Assembly: GCF_035594125.1 (NCBI RefSeq)
Contig: NC_087151.1
Coordinates: 16,017,501-16,081,500 of the forward strand
Reading direction: 5' to 3'
DNA: 64,000 nucleotides
Origin: Scylla paramamosain
Lineage: Eukaryota; Arthropoda; Malacostraca; Decapoda; Portunidae
In this document: positions 12,969-28,640 of the stretch, piece by piece
Layout of the letters: each line of letters opens with the position of its first letter
Position numbering within the stretch: the first letter of the stretch is position 1
Notes under the pieces: model-generated
What the model saw: only the letters and a program-made list of their open reading frames with translations
Database searches by the model: none
What the model was told of the DNA's origin: nothing
Made by a program: the position numbers and the translations under genes

Positions 12969-15128
12969 AGATGTGTGTGGTGGTATTTGGGGTTCAATGA
13001 AAATAGCTAGAGAGAAAGAAGTGAAAAGGGCTAAAGAAATTACAGCAGAAGAGGTGGAGGAAGGAGATGGGATAAATAAAGAAACTGAAGAGGTTTACAG
13101 GAATTGCAAGTATGAACAAAATGGAACAAGACCAATGAAAATAAGATTCATGTGACAAACTGCAGCAGAACATGTCTTGCAAAGAACAGGAACATTAGCA
13201 AAAGTACATGGAATGAAGGAAATATGGATAAAAAGAGACATGAACAAAGAAGATACAAGTAAACTGAAAGAATTGGGAAAAGAAGCCCAGTCAAAAAATG
13301 GGGAGAGAACACAGGAACAAGTCAAGGAAGATTCACCTGGAAAGTTGTGGACATGAAAGTGAGGAAATGGTGGCACAGAGATGCCATGCAAGATCACCAA
13401 GCAGAAGTTTAGAGATTATGTATACTAAAGTGGATGGTTGGTGTTAAGTCTAGTGGAACTAAAAGACTACTTAAAGAACAATTAACCAGATGTGGTATGT
13501 TTAACAGAAACCAAAGTAAAAGAGAAAATAAAGTTGGGATTTGCAAGGGAAGGATATAGTACATGGAGGAGAGACAGAAAAGGAAAGGGAGGAGGAGGAA
13601 TGATATTGGTAAAAGAGAATATTGTTGTTGAGGAAGTGGAATATGGTGATGGAATGGCAGAAACTTTGTGTTATGATTAAGATCAAAGGAAGTAAAAAGA
13701 GGAAGGTTATTGTGACATACATACCACCATAAACTAATGCATGAGAGACCAATAGATAAAAAAAAATTATACAACTAGAAACAAGAAATAGTATAGAGAA
13801 AAGATAAGCAAAAGTAACAAAATCTTCTCAGTAGGGAACTTCAACACTAAAGGAATCAACTGGGAGATGGAAGTGAAAGAAAATGTCAGGTCATGGAGCA
13901 AAGAACTTATGCAAAACTATGATGGTGAATACAATAAAACAGTAGGTGAATGAACCTACAAGATGCAGAGGAGAAAAAGAACCATCACAGATGGACTTAA
14001 TGCTTACAAAAACCCAGAAAGTAGACCAAATATACATTGAGTCCAATGGGAAAAGTGATCATGTGACAATAGAAATAGTACTACAGGAGGAAAAAATGTT
14101 GCACAGGAAAGAACAATACAGAAATGGAGGACAGAACTATGCTAAAGCAAATTTTATAGAACTTAATAAATTTTATAGAAAAATTAACTGGAAAGAAATA
14201 TTTTAAGGTAAAGCAGTGCAAGAAAATATGAGATATTTTTGAGCAAATATAGAGAGGGGATGCAACAGTTTGTACCAAGTTATAAAGTGAAAATCAGGAA
14301 ACATGAATGGTATAATGTCAAGCATGTTGAAGCAAAAAAAGAAAAAGGACAAGGGCATGGAAAAAAATGATGAGACAACAGGAACAGAAATGCTAGAGAA
14401 GAATATAAAAATGCAAGGAATGAATATATTATAATAAGAAGAGAAGAAAGAAACTTTGAAAGTAACGTAAGAAAATGCAAGGAAGAACCCAAACTCTTCT
14501 ACAGATATGTAAATGGGAAAATGAAACATAAGGATGGCATAAACAAATCAAAAAGGGAAGGAAGAATTTATGAAACTGCAGAGGAGATGAGTGAACTAAT
14601 GAATGAGAGTTTTCAACCTGTGTTTACAAAGAAAACTGAATTTGTGGTACTGAAAGTATCAAAGAATGAGGGAATACAGGAGATACAAGTAAAGGGACAA
14701 AAAATCAACTAACTGCTGAAAAAGCTAGATGTTAGAAAAGTTATGGGGCCACATCAAGTAAATGGATGAATGTTAAAAGAAAGCCAAGAACAAATGGGAG
14801 AACCCATATGGGATATAATTAAGGGCTCATTGAGAACAGGAAAAATACCGAGGGAATGGAAATGACCTAACATAGTGCCAATATACAAAGGGGGGAAAAA
14901 AAAGGGAACCATTAAATTATAGGCTGGTGTCACTAACAAGTATTGTAAGTAAGCTTTGTGAAATAGAAATTAAAGACAGATGGGTGGAATATCTAGAAGA
15001 TAAAAAGAAAATTACAGAAAAGCAATTTGGTTTCAGGAAAGGGAGATCCTGAGTCACAAATCTACTGACCTTCTATATGACAATAATAGATGGAGTGTAA
15101 GAGAGGGATGGATGGGTTGATGCAGTAA
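12969..15128 (+). mobile_element. outer LINE of the nested stack, 5' part (ORF1 C-terminus, endonuclease, RT start)
   Basis: Begins inside ORF1 (VVVFGVQ..., then IAREKEVKRAKEITAEEVEE, NGTRPMKIRFM, KEIWIKRDMNKED). It continues into the AP-endonuclease of ORF2 (VCLTETKVKEKIKLGF, GGGGMILVKENIVVEEVEYG, SDHVTIEIVLQEEK) and the linker FYRYVNGKMKHKDGINKSK. The RT start follows (NYRLVSLTSIVSKLCE, EKQFGFRKGRS). It breaks off after ERDGWVDAV at 15128 and resumes at 21169 with YLDLKKTFDKVP. Stops and frameshifts are scattered, so it is inactive. Its 5' border abuts the CA-containing tail of the LINE ending at 12965. Confidence 0.82.
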
Positions 15129-15132
15129 CTGC

Positions 15133-16479
15133 ATGCCAGTGCTTTTTTCATTAGTCATGAGGGAGGAAGGGGTTGTGAGGACGAAATGAAGGACAAATTA
15201 GTTAAATCTGGAAAGGTAACTAACTCAGAGAAAATGAGGAATAGCTTGAGTGTTTACTACACAAATTGTAGAAGTATTTTGAATAGAGGAATGGCGTGTG
15301 TAGAGAACCTTGATATCTAACCGAAACTTATTAGATATGTCAGGAAAAGTATTTAATCCAGAGGTTAAGGTAGATGGTTATACACTATTCTACAAAGACA
15401 GGGAAAACAGGAGAGGAGGAGGCGTCACACTGTACGTTAGGGACACCTTACATTGTTGTATTAATAGTAGAATTAAAACAGATAGCAAAACAGAGATGAT
15501 ATGGGTAGATATTAAGGAAGGATCACAGTCAGTAGTACTGGGATTAGTGTACAGGCCACTGAACAGTATAAAGGAAATTAACACCTCACTATGGCAGGAA
15601 ATAAATAGAGCAGGTAGGTACAGTCAGGTATGTGTGGTATAAGATTTTAATTTTAGGAATATTGAGTGAAGCCTGATGGTGGGTAACAGTGAAGCAGAAG
15701 AACTTCTTAAGCTAATTCAGGATAATTTTTTAAAACAGGTAATCTTTGAACCCACAAAGGGGAATAATATTCTAGATTTAATTCTAACAGGGAGGAAGCA
15801 GTCACACAGGTAGAGGTTGAAGGACAGCTATTGTAACAGTGACCATTGTGAAATTAGGTACAAATTATAATGGGAGGATACTTTTAGAAGTAAAAACACT
15901 AGTAAATTACCTGACTTCAGGAGAGCAGATTTTGAGGGATTAAAAAGGTACCTCCAAGGAGTTGACTGGAAATGGGTGCAGGGTGAGGTAAGGTCCAGGA
16001 TGGAGTTGTGAGAGATAAGGCAGGGTAAGAAAGGTGAGGTGAGGTGTAATGGTGAAGGGCAAGAGGAGGGGAGAAGAGTGCAGAAGGGTCGGAGGAGTGA
16101 GAGAGGGGGAGATATGTGTATGTTGGAAGGTCAGGTCATGCTGAGATGGGTAAGGCGAGGTCTAGGCGAGTAAAAGATGGAGTGGAGAGGATGGAGGAGG
16201 TTGAGATGAGAAAATTTGGGGAAGTGAATGTAGATGAGTTGTATAAATATTTTGTTGATAAATTACATAGAGGACAGTTAGCAAACATCCTTTATGGAGC
16301 AATAAGATCACAGAAAAATGATCCTAAATGGATGGCTGTTAGGTTACAACACTACATAATGTGGAAGAATATATATAAAAGATTAAAGGCAGAGAAAGAG
16401 GTTTTAAGGCCACAATATAATGAATTAGTTAGAACAGTAAGGAGGTTAATGAGGAAAGGTAAAAACAATTATGAATTAA
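15133..16479 (+). mobile_element. CR1-clade LINE C, 5' part (endonuclease)
   Basis: Encodes NCRSILNRG.., VDGYTLFYKDRENRRGGGV, TEMIWVDIKEGSQ, LGLVYRPLNS, DFNFRN, EPTKGNNILDLILTG, SDHCEIRYKL. A lysine-rich linker follows (RQHYIMWKNIYKRLKAEKE, LMRKGKNNYE). This motif order is the CR1-type apurinic endonuclease followed by the pre-RT linker. It is inserted in the outer LINE at 15128/21169 and is itself split by the piggyBac element at the TTAA 16476-16479. A few stops and frameshifts are present. Confidence 0.8.
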
Positions 16480-16495
16480 CCCATAAATGACGACT

Positions 16496-16511
16496 GGCAG
16501 GATATCCTGCC
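16496..16511. promoter_or_regulatory. subterminal palindrome GGCAGGATATCCTGCC, left
   Basis: A perfect 16-bp palindrome 17 bp inside the left piggyBac tip. The same arms recur at 16827-16842 and 19202-19217, so this may be a transposase recognition site. The function is inferred. Confidence 0.55.
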
Positions 16512-16826
16512 ACTGCTTATATTCATGTCAGGACACATGGTATTCAGTGTCAGTGCACTAAACACCACTTGATCAGATACCTACATGTTTTATCTTGGTC
16601 ATTACACATCCACATGTTGCTCTGATTCACGAGTCTGTGTCAGTTATGTGCTATATACAGTCGTGTGAAGGCGTTCGCAAGCATGTCTCAACCAAACATG
16701 TTTATGGTTTTTTCCAGACCAGTAACCATTATTATTTTACTCTATAATGACATCTTTTATAAAACTGTATTGAGAAAATATCAGCAAATTGTTTCTTATC
16801 GGAGATATAACTAGAAAGAATTTGCT

Positions 16827-16842
16827 GGCAGGATTTCCTGCC
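16827..16842. promoter_or_regulatory. internal palindrome GGCAGGATTTCCTGCC
   Basis: Second copy of the GGCAGG..CCTGCC palindrome, about 350 bp from the left tip and upstream of the recognisable transposase N-terminus. Confidence 0.5.
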
Positions 16843-16979
16843 ACTTGTCATTCCGATAAACTATTCTCAGTAACAATAAATTGCATAGCATTCTGTTGCC
16901 ATACAATGTCTGTGACTACAACAAAATGCATAGTAAAATGTGTACACATTGATATTATGTGTTTATTTGTTTGTTTAGT

Positions 16980-19000
16980 TTTCAGCCTCAGCTTGAATGA
17001 AATTCATGATATACTAGAAGAACTTGATTGTGAAGGCACAACAGTAGCTATCAATCCACCACATGAGGATGGTGTTGCAGACACCAATTGTGACTCAAGT
17101 GCTTCAAATGACAAAGTCACGTGCAACCCTGATCATCTTCCATGAAGAATTTTGTCTTCTGAAGTAGTTTCTGTTACTACAAGTAATCAAAAGGATGATA
17201 TGAATGATGAACCAGATGCTCCCTCTACATCATCACAGCCTCCAAGAAAGCATTGAAAAAAAATTGCAATTAGCATCAAGTCTACTGTACCAGGCTGTGT
17301 TCAGAAACAAAATGATGATCTAATGAAACTGAAAGAAGGAATAAAGAACCCAGAGAACTGCACCAGGTTGTTTTGGACAGATAAGTGGATAAATGAAGTG
17401 TGTGAACAGAGTAAGTTGTATGCACCATAGAAATCTCTTTCAAGTAACAATGTGACACAAGAAAACATGATCTTGTTCATGACCACCCTCGTAATACCAG
17501 GGTACAACAATCTTCCAAGTCAGAGACTATATTGGTGTGAGTCTCCTGATGTCTTCCACCAACTAATCTCAGAGAGTATCAGAAGAGATACGTTTGAAGA
17601 AATCATGCGCTGCTTGCACTTTGCTGATAACATGAGAATTACAGAGGACAGATTTTACAAGGTACGCTCAATTTTCTGCCATCTGAATGAAGTCAACAAA
17701 CCAAGGTACAGGCAAGAATTCTACAATGTAGATGAGGTTATAATTCCATATTATGGCAAAAATGGATCCAAGGAGTTTATCAGTGGTAAACCAATATGAT
17801 TTGATTTCAAAGTCAGGGCAGCATGTACAGCTGATGGATTTCTTCTTCATTCTGAGCCATATTATGGCTATGTACACGAATTCCAGACATTAGACTTGGG
17901 CGCGGTCCAAACATAATGATGGAAATGGTCAAGTAAATTGAATTAGAGGCAAGTCAGCATGTTGTATTTGACAATTTATTCACTTCATTACCCTTGCTTG
18001 AAACATTGGCTGCTCAAGGTATGGGAACAACAGGAACACTGTGTGAAGATTGTCTCTGCGGAGCTCCACTTATGCCAAAAAAATCAACAGAAGAAAAATT
18101 GTGGCTACATTTACCAAATGGACATCGGTTGTCAAGTGGTAAGATAACAAAGTAGTTTGCATGGCTTCAAATAAGTTTGAGCAGGACCCCATTCACAAGG
18201 CCAAAAGATGTAATAAGGGTGAGAGAAAGCACACTGAGACTGACATGCCAAACTACAGTTTAGATTATAAGTCAAGGACAGACCTAGGATGCTCAGTGTA
18301 GAAGAGGGGGACAGTTGAGTGTCACTGAAGAAGAGGGGATAATTGTCTGGAAGGTTATGTTGATTTGATAGATAGAGGAATTGAGTTTTTGGGGCACTGA
18401 ACAATACCAAGTTTGCTCTGCCCAATCAGAAATTTTAGAAAGATCAGAAGTCAGGTGTTCTGTGGCTTCCCAGTGCAAAATGTTTACTTCCTGAAGGGTT
18501 GGACGTCTATGAAAAGACATGGAAAAGTGCATGTTGGCGTCATTGGCGTAGGACTGGATAGGACAAGAAGTTTGGTTTAGAAGATCATTCATGAATAATA
18601 GGAAGAGAGTGGGGACAGGACAAAATCCTGAGGAACACCACTGTTAATAGATTTAAGAGAATTAACAGTATAAATGCTCAAGTTACAAATGCATGGATGC
18701 TTTTCAGAGAACTAGGAAATGACATTGGTTTGCTAGACTTTATTTGACATTTTGCCACTGTGATCATGAAAGGGACTGGCAAAAAACAAAAAATTGGCTG
18801 GACAAAGAAGACTCCCTGCTGGACTGGCAAAAAACACAGTAAGGTACAATGGCAAGCAACACTGGAGTGTGAAGGGGGACCAGCCAAACTCACGATGTTG
18901 TCAATGTTCAAAGAGGACAGTGTATTTATGTAAAATGTATGATGTTCCTGTTCATCCTGTATGCATGGAAGGATACCATTCAGTCTACTTAGTATGTGAC
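16980..19000 (+). pseudogene. piggyBac transposase, disrupted
   Basis: The N-terminal acidic region begins SLSLNEIHDILEELD. After stops the core reads KNPENCTRLFWTDKWINEV, NMILFMTTLVIPGYNNLPSQ, RRDTFEEIMRCLHFADN. The first catalytic Asp region follows, FYNVDEVIIPYYGKNGSKEF..GKPI. After a frameshift comes the second, VVFDNLFTSLPLL, then AQGMGTTGT. After HTETDMPNYS a reverse-strand LINE fragment intervenes (18258-18665). The frame then resumes with NAWMLFREL and a C-terminal cysteine/histidine ribbon (RCCQCSKRTVYLCKMYDVPVH) in another frame. The part carrying the GVDxxDQ region and third Asp is missing at the insertion. Premature stops (about 17145, 17255, 17430, 17800) confirm a pseudogene. 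Confidence 0.88.
18258..18665 (-). mobile_element. Jockey-clade LINE D fragment inside the piggyBac transposase
   Basis: Minus-strand translation gives MNDLLNQTSCPIQSYANDANMHFS (the YADD box changed to YAND), LTSDLSKISDWAEQTWYCSV and LSTLNILGLSLTYNL-type sequence. This matches other D copies at 49088-51641 and 62241-63095. No poly(A) or full 3' end is present at either border. Transposase sequence between PNYS and NAWMLF is missing, so a target deletion or later loss accompanied it. Confidence 0.78.
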
Positions 19001-19201
19001 AGCATTATAAAGAATAATATTTGTCATGCATTCTGCCTTTGTTTTAGTGTTACATCAGTAATGTGCATTTGTATCATTAATAATCAATTGGAAAACACTA
19101 TTAGATTGATATAAATAAGCTTTGATTTAAAACTGAGAGTATTTCTAGTTTATAGTGTTTTTTTATAGATGGGAGTTTTTTTTATCTCACTATTGCTGAA
19201 T

Positions 19202-19217
19202 GGCAGGAAAACCTGCC
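19202..19217. promoter_or_regulatory. subterminal palindrome GGCAGGAAAACCTGCC, right
   Basis: Third copy of the palindrome, about 130 bp from the right piggyBac tip. Confidence 0.5.
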
Positions 19218-19350
19218 ATATCAAAAACCAAACTTGTATGTACTTTTCTTATTTCATTCACATTCACAGTTGTAAATGAGTCAATAATAAACATTTTCTG
19301 CAAAAATATTTTTTTTACCAATTAGATAATTATCATCATTAATGGGTTAA

Positions 19351-21168
19351 AGGCAGCCAACCAGGCGAAGATGGACCCTAAAGGATTTTATCAGGTTTAT
19401 CAGGACTAAGAACAGAGAAACAACAGGCAACATTAAAGGCAACAGATGGGGAGCTAGTTAATTCTGGGGAGGAGATTAGTAAAATTCTGAACAAGTATTT
19501 TTTAACTGTCTTCACCCAGGAAAACATGCAGGAAATGCCAAATAGTTAGCAGATATTTAGAGCAGAAGAGAATGAGAAGTTGACAGATATTACCATAACT
19601 AAGGAGATAGTGGAACAGGAGATAGATAGGCTGAAAAGTTCAAGTCACTAGGACCAGATGAAATATACCCCAGAGTACTTAAGAAATGCAAAGAGGTTAT
19701 TAGTAAACCATTACTTTCTGTCTTTGGGAAATTACTTGAGTCAGGTGAGGTACCAGTAACATGGAGGCAAGCTAATGTAATACCCCATCTTTAAGAAGGA
19801 AGATAAAACTTTAATGTTTAATTACATATCTCTCAGCTTAACTTCTGTTGTAGGTAAAATAATGGAATCAATAATAGTGAAGAACATTAGGGAGCATTTA
19901 GACAAACAGAACTTGATAAATCAATCACAACATGGCTTCACGAAAGGAGAAGTCTTGCCTGACAAACTTGATAAGTTTGGTGAGGTGGTAGATTATGGTG
20001 ATAGTTATGACATCCTATATCTGGACTTTAGCAAAGCATTTGACAAGATACCCCATCAGAGGCTACTGAGAAAGGTTAGGGCACATGGGACAGATGGGAA
20101 GGTATTAGACTGGATAAGGTCATGGCTAAGCGACAGGCAACAGAGTTGTAATGAACGGCTCTATATCTGAGTGGGATCAAGTAATTAGTGGGGTACCAGA
20201 GGTATCAGTATTAGGGGCATTGTTGTTTGTAATACATATCAGTGACTTGGATCGTGGAATTAGTAGTGATGTTAGTAAATTTGTGGGTGACATGAATATA
20301 GGTAGATTAATTAGGTCAGAATCAGATGCCATTGCCTTGCAGGCAGATTTGGATAGGATGAACGAATAGACAGACAGATGGCAAATGCAGTTTAATACCA
20401 AAAAATACAAAATACTTAGCATAAGTAGAGGAAACCCACACAGTAGGTACACAATAAACAATGAAATTCTGATAGGTTCTGAGTATGAAAAATATTTAGG
20501 AGTTATAGTTAACTGAACTCTGTCCAAAAAAGCAATAAATAGACGCCAGAAACGGGGCAAATAGGGTATTAGGATTAATCTTTTGGAGCGTTAAAAGCAG
20601 AAGTCCCAAAGCAATATTAAAATTATAATTGGTGCTGGTCAGATCTCATCTAGACTATGCTGTGCAGTTCTGGTTCCCATATTACAAGAAGGATATAAGT
20701 CTATTAGAATCAGTACAAAGGAAAATGACTAAAAGGATACACGGGATGAGGAGTATTCCTTATGAAATGAGATTGAAGCTGTTAAATTTACATTCTTTAT
20801 AGAGAGACATAGGTTAAGAGGTGATTTGATAGAAGTCTTTAAGTGGTATAAGGTTTATAACAAGGGGGACGTAAGCAAAATTCTTAGGATCAGTAACCAG
20901 GATAGAACAAGAAATAATGGGCTCAAGATTGAAAAATTTAGGTTTAAAAAAGAGATAAGAAGAAATTGGTTCTCAAATAGAGTGACAGATGAATGGAACA
21001 GACTCAGTAATCAAGTTGTTAGTGCTGTGTCATTAGGGAGCTTTAACAGAAAATTAGACAGATTTATGGATGGGGATGATAAGTGGAAATAGGTAGGTAT
21101 ATTTCATACAGGGACTGCCACGTGTAGGCCTGATGGCTTCTTGCAGCTTCCCTTATTTCTTATGTTCT
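19351..21168 (+). mobile_element. CR1-clade LINE C, 3' part (RT to 3' end)
   Basis: Continues the frame broken at 16479 (AANQAKMDPKGFYQ). It then carries VPVTWRQANVIPIFKKED, SLTSVVGKIMESIIVKNIRE, ILYLDFSKAFDKIPHQRLL, GVPEVSVLGALLFVIHISDL, KFVGDMNIGRLI (FADD changed to VGDM, so the catalytic pair is lost), FNTKKYKILSISR, KYLGVIV, and the C-terminal RGDLIEVFKWYKV..FSNRVTDEWNRLSNQVV. The 3' UTR contains CCACGTGTAGGCCTGATGGC and ends TTATTTCTTATGTTCTTAT, a CR1-type short-repeat tail. Confidence 0.83.
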
Positions 21169-22276
21169 TATACCTGGATCTTAAAAAAACATTCGATAAA
21201 GTTCCCACAAAAATCTTATGTGGAAACTAGAGAATGGAGGATTAAAGGGAGCAATATTGGGATTTATCATTTACAAGGGAGGGAAATGAGAAGAGTAATC
21301 AAAGACACTAAATCAAGTTGGTGTTGAGTGACAAGTGAGGTACAGCAAGGATCTGTGTTGACACTTATTATGTTTAAAATATATTTAAATGATATGACAG
21401 TCTAAATAGTTATATAAACCTGTTTGCTGATGATGCAAAAATAATGAAAATAAGAAAGGATGCAAATGATTGCAAGGAGTTACAAAAGGATACTGACAAG
21501 ATACATATGTGGAGCCAAAGATGGAAACAAGAATTTAAAGCCAGAAAATGCCACATGTTGGAAGAAAGAAAAAGTAAAAAGATAGCTTCATGGAAGTACA
21601 AAAATGGGAGGATAAATAATAATGAAAAGTAATGAAGAAAAAGATTTGGGAGAAATGATTCAAAGACACATTATCACCTGAAAGACACATAAACAGGATA
21701 TTGGGCTCTACCCACAGCTTGTTAACAAACATTAATGTGGTGCTTAATTATTTTGATAGAAGATACAATGAAGAAAATTATAACAATCATGATACATCCT
21801 AAATTTTGATATGCAGCAGTAATTTGGGCTCCACATAGAAAAAATTATATATGGAAACTGGAAAGAATACAGAGGACAGCGACAAAGATGGTACCTAAAT
21901 TGAAAGACTTAAGCTATAAAGAAAGACTTGAACAGATGGGTTTACCAGTGCTACAAGAGTAAAGAGAAAGAGGAGACCTGAAAACAATGTACAAATTAGT
22001 AAACAATATAGAAAGAATAAATGGAAATGACTTGGTACCACAGATAGAGGAGGGAGAGAGATGGATGAGGAGGCACAGGAAGAAAACAAAAAAAGAATGA
22101 ATTTTCAAGTGATATCAAGAAATGCAGCTTCCTGTATAGAACTATTGAAATCTAGAATGATCTGAAGGAGAAGGTGGTTGCGGCAAATGGTGTACACATG
22201 TTTGAAAAGAAGGTGGATAAATATGGTTATGGAGACAGGATAAAATAAGCTTTGGCTCGTTCCCTCTACAATACAA
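21169..22276 (+). mobile_element. outer LINE of the nested stack, 3' part (RT palm to 3' end)
   Basis: Resumes the LINE interrupted at 15128: YLDLKKTFDKVP, then a decayed palm (NLFADDAKIMKIRKD), KMETRI..KARKCHMLEERKSKK, an AAVIWAPHRK segment, LEQMGLPVLQE, and KKVDKYGYGDRIK. It ends ACAACTAGGTAAACACAC. Many stops mean it is inactive. The (CA)n tail leads into a long compound microsatellite. Confidence 0.82.
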
Positions 22277-22279
22277 CTA

Positions 22280-23592
<1,313 letters not shown>

Positions 23593-23666
<74 letters not shown>
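23593..23666. repeat. (TA)n
   Basis: 74 bp of TA repeat abutting the left end of a Tigger-like element. Confidence 0.97.
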
Positions 23667-26809
<3,143 letters not shown>

Positions 26810-27029
26810 GTGAACAGGGATACATTTAAGGCTTTACTGCAATGTTTCACCTTCACAGAAGGCATCATCAGGCTAAGAGTCTTGCAACATGCCCTTGGGT
26901 CTCTGGAATAGTTACTGGAGAGCAAGGGAGAGATGAAAACTACAAGACACTGCCCTGCCAAAAGAAATTTAACAAAACAGTCATAGATATCAGGATTTCT
27001 AGTCTCTTTATTCATGACATCTCAGTTGC

Positions 27030-27213
<184 letters not shown>

Positions 27214-27239
27214 TCGGGTGGGAGGGGGAGGTCTTAAAT

Positions 27240-27877
27240 GGAAGAGATAAGGAGGAGGATATGACAAAATGCAGAAACAAGGAGGGAGGGGGATAAGGTG
27301 AATATCAGATAGGATTGAGAAAGGTGTAGCTTAATTTATGCATCATGACTTCTGGCCAATGATACTTACAAAAATTTCTAGAGTTGACAGGTCACTTTGG
27401 CCAAAAATAAGGGTAAAAAGGCTGCTTCATCAAGTAGGGAGCCGACTGTACACTGCATTACATGAACTTTAAGCCAAAAAATATACTGATGTGTTAGAAA
27501 TGCATACACTTCTAAAAAAAATATTTTAAGTTTTTGAGATCAGAAAGAATATTTTCTTTTAATTAAGAGAAAAACTCTGATGTGTCGTAAGATATTGAAA
27601 ATTATGGCTTGGTTTTCAAAGAAATACAACAACCATAGTTGTCTTTTCATGACTCCTAAATTTTTTCCTACAAAGGTTATAGACTACATCAGTGTCATTC
27701 TGATAGTTTAACTAAGAGCTTGTTGCATGAATGCAGGAAGGTCAAATTAGGTGCCTTTTTCAGGCCAGTGGCAGAGTACAATGAAGTTGCATAATGACAG
27801 CAAGCTTTGAGTCCCAATTGTGACACTCCTAATGCAGATGAAAAATGAAAATAAAAAAATGCATTTCTAATACAGGT
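27240..27877. other. unannotated intronic DNA
   Basis: AT-rich and without simple repeats or recognisable coding sequence. It lies inside the 23.5-kb SCLY intron. Confidence 0.5.
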
Positions 27878-28010
27878 TGGTCATCACTAATCCAACACTA
27901 ATTTTGGCTAGGGTGATTTCAAATTTCACAGGTTGCTGCACCAACCTACCTCCCTGCTGTTTATTGGAAAGATGACAAAAAAATATTTAGAGTTTTCAAC
28001 AAAAATTTGT

Positions 28011-28041
<31 letters not shown>

Positions 28042-28640
28042 AAGAAAAAAAAAAAAAAAAAAAAACTGAGGAAGCAGTGTTAAAGTGAAATAGAAGCAAT
28101 ACAAGGATAAGAGAAGCAAGGAATGGATGAACTAAGAAGTGTTATGGAGAGAAACTAAGAAGTGTTATGAGGGGAAACATATCACAAGGGAAACATATTA
28201 CAAAAAGAAGCTACTTGTTGCATAAACACCTGACAACACTGCCATACTCAGAGAAGCCCTACCAAACTGTTTTTCTCCATTTATTATTAAACCTGCTAAG
28301 TTTTAGCTCTAGCCATGGTTCCAGTGAATAAAGGAAATGCTTCTTGCTGTGTAAAGAGCACTGTACATATCCATAAAAGATAAGGTTGAAGTTAAAACAG
28401 TTTATGACAAAGAAACAAAGAAAAATATTGTATTGCCTATACTGATACTATCAGTATCAACTAGAAATTAAGTGGTATTGGTACAGCCCCACTTACCAAT
28501 CAACTTGTACTGATTTATGAAGCATTAATTTTAAAGAAAGGATTAGGTGCTTAACTGCTGGGATAAGCGTACTCTAACCAACCTCTCTGTAATCTGGCAA
28601 AATCGTTAATCTGGCACACTAAAGGTTCCAATGGTGCCGA
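27878..28640. mobile_element. possible Tigger-like terminal sequences
   Basis: CAGGTTGGTCATCACTAATC at 27876 and AACCTCTCTGTAATCTGGCA near 28580 (followed by AATCGTTAATCTGGCAC) resemble pogo/Tigger terminal repeats. They read in the same rather than opposite direction, so they may be two separate partial elements. An A-rich run (28011-28065) lies between them. Confidence 0.35.

Larger units (their letters stand above)
16480..19346 (+). mobile_element. piggyBac element with TTAA target duplication
   Basis: Flanked by TTAA at 16476-16479 and 19347-19350. The left end CCCATAAATGACGA and the reverse complement of the right end CCCATTAATGATGA match at 12 of 14 bases. Removing the element and one TTAA restores an in-frame LINE C linker, proving the insertion. 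Inside lies a broken transposase and a Jockey-like fragment in opposite orientation (18258-18665). Palindromes GGCAGG-NNNN-CCTGCC sit near both ends. Confidence 0.9.

Noticed and set aside
27878..28640. A single Tigger element bounded by the two tip-like sequences
   Set aside because: The two tips read in the same direction, so they cannot be the inverted ends of one element; kept only as a low-confidence note.
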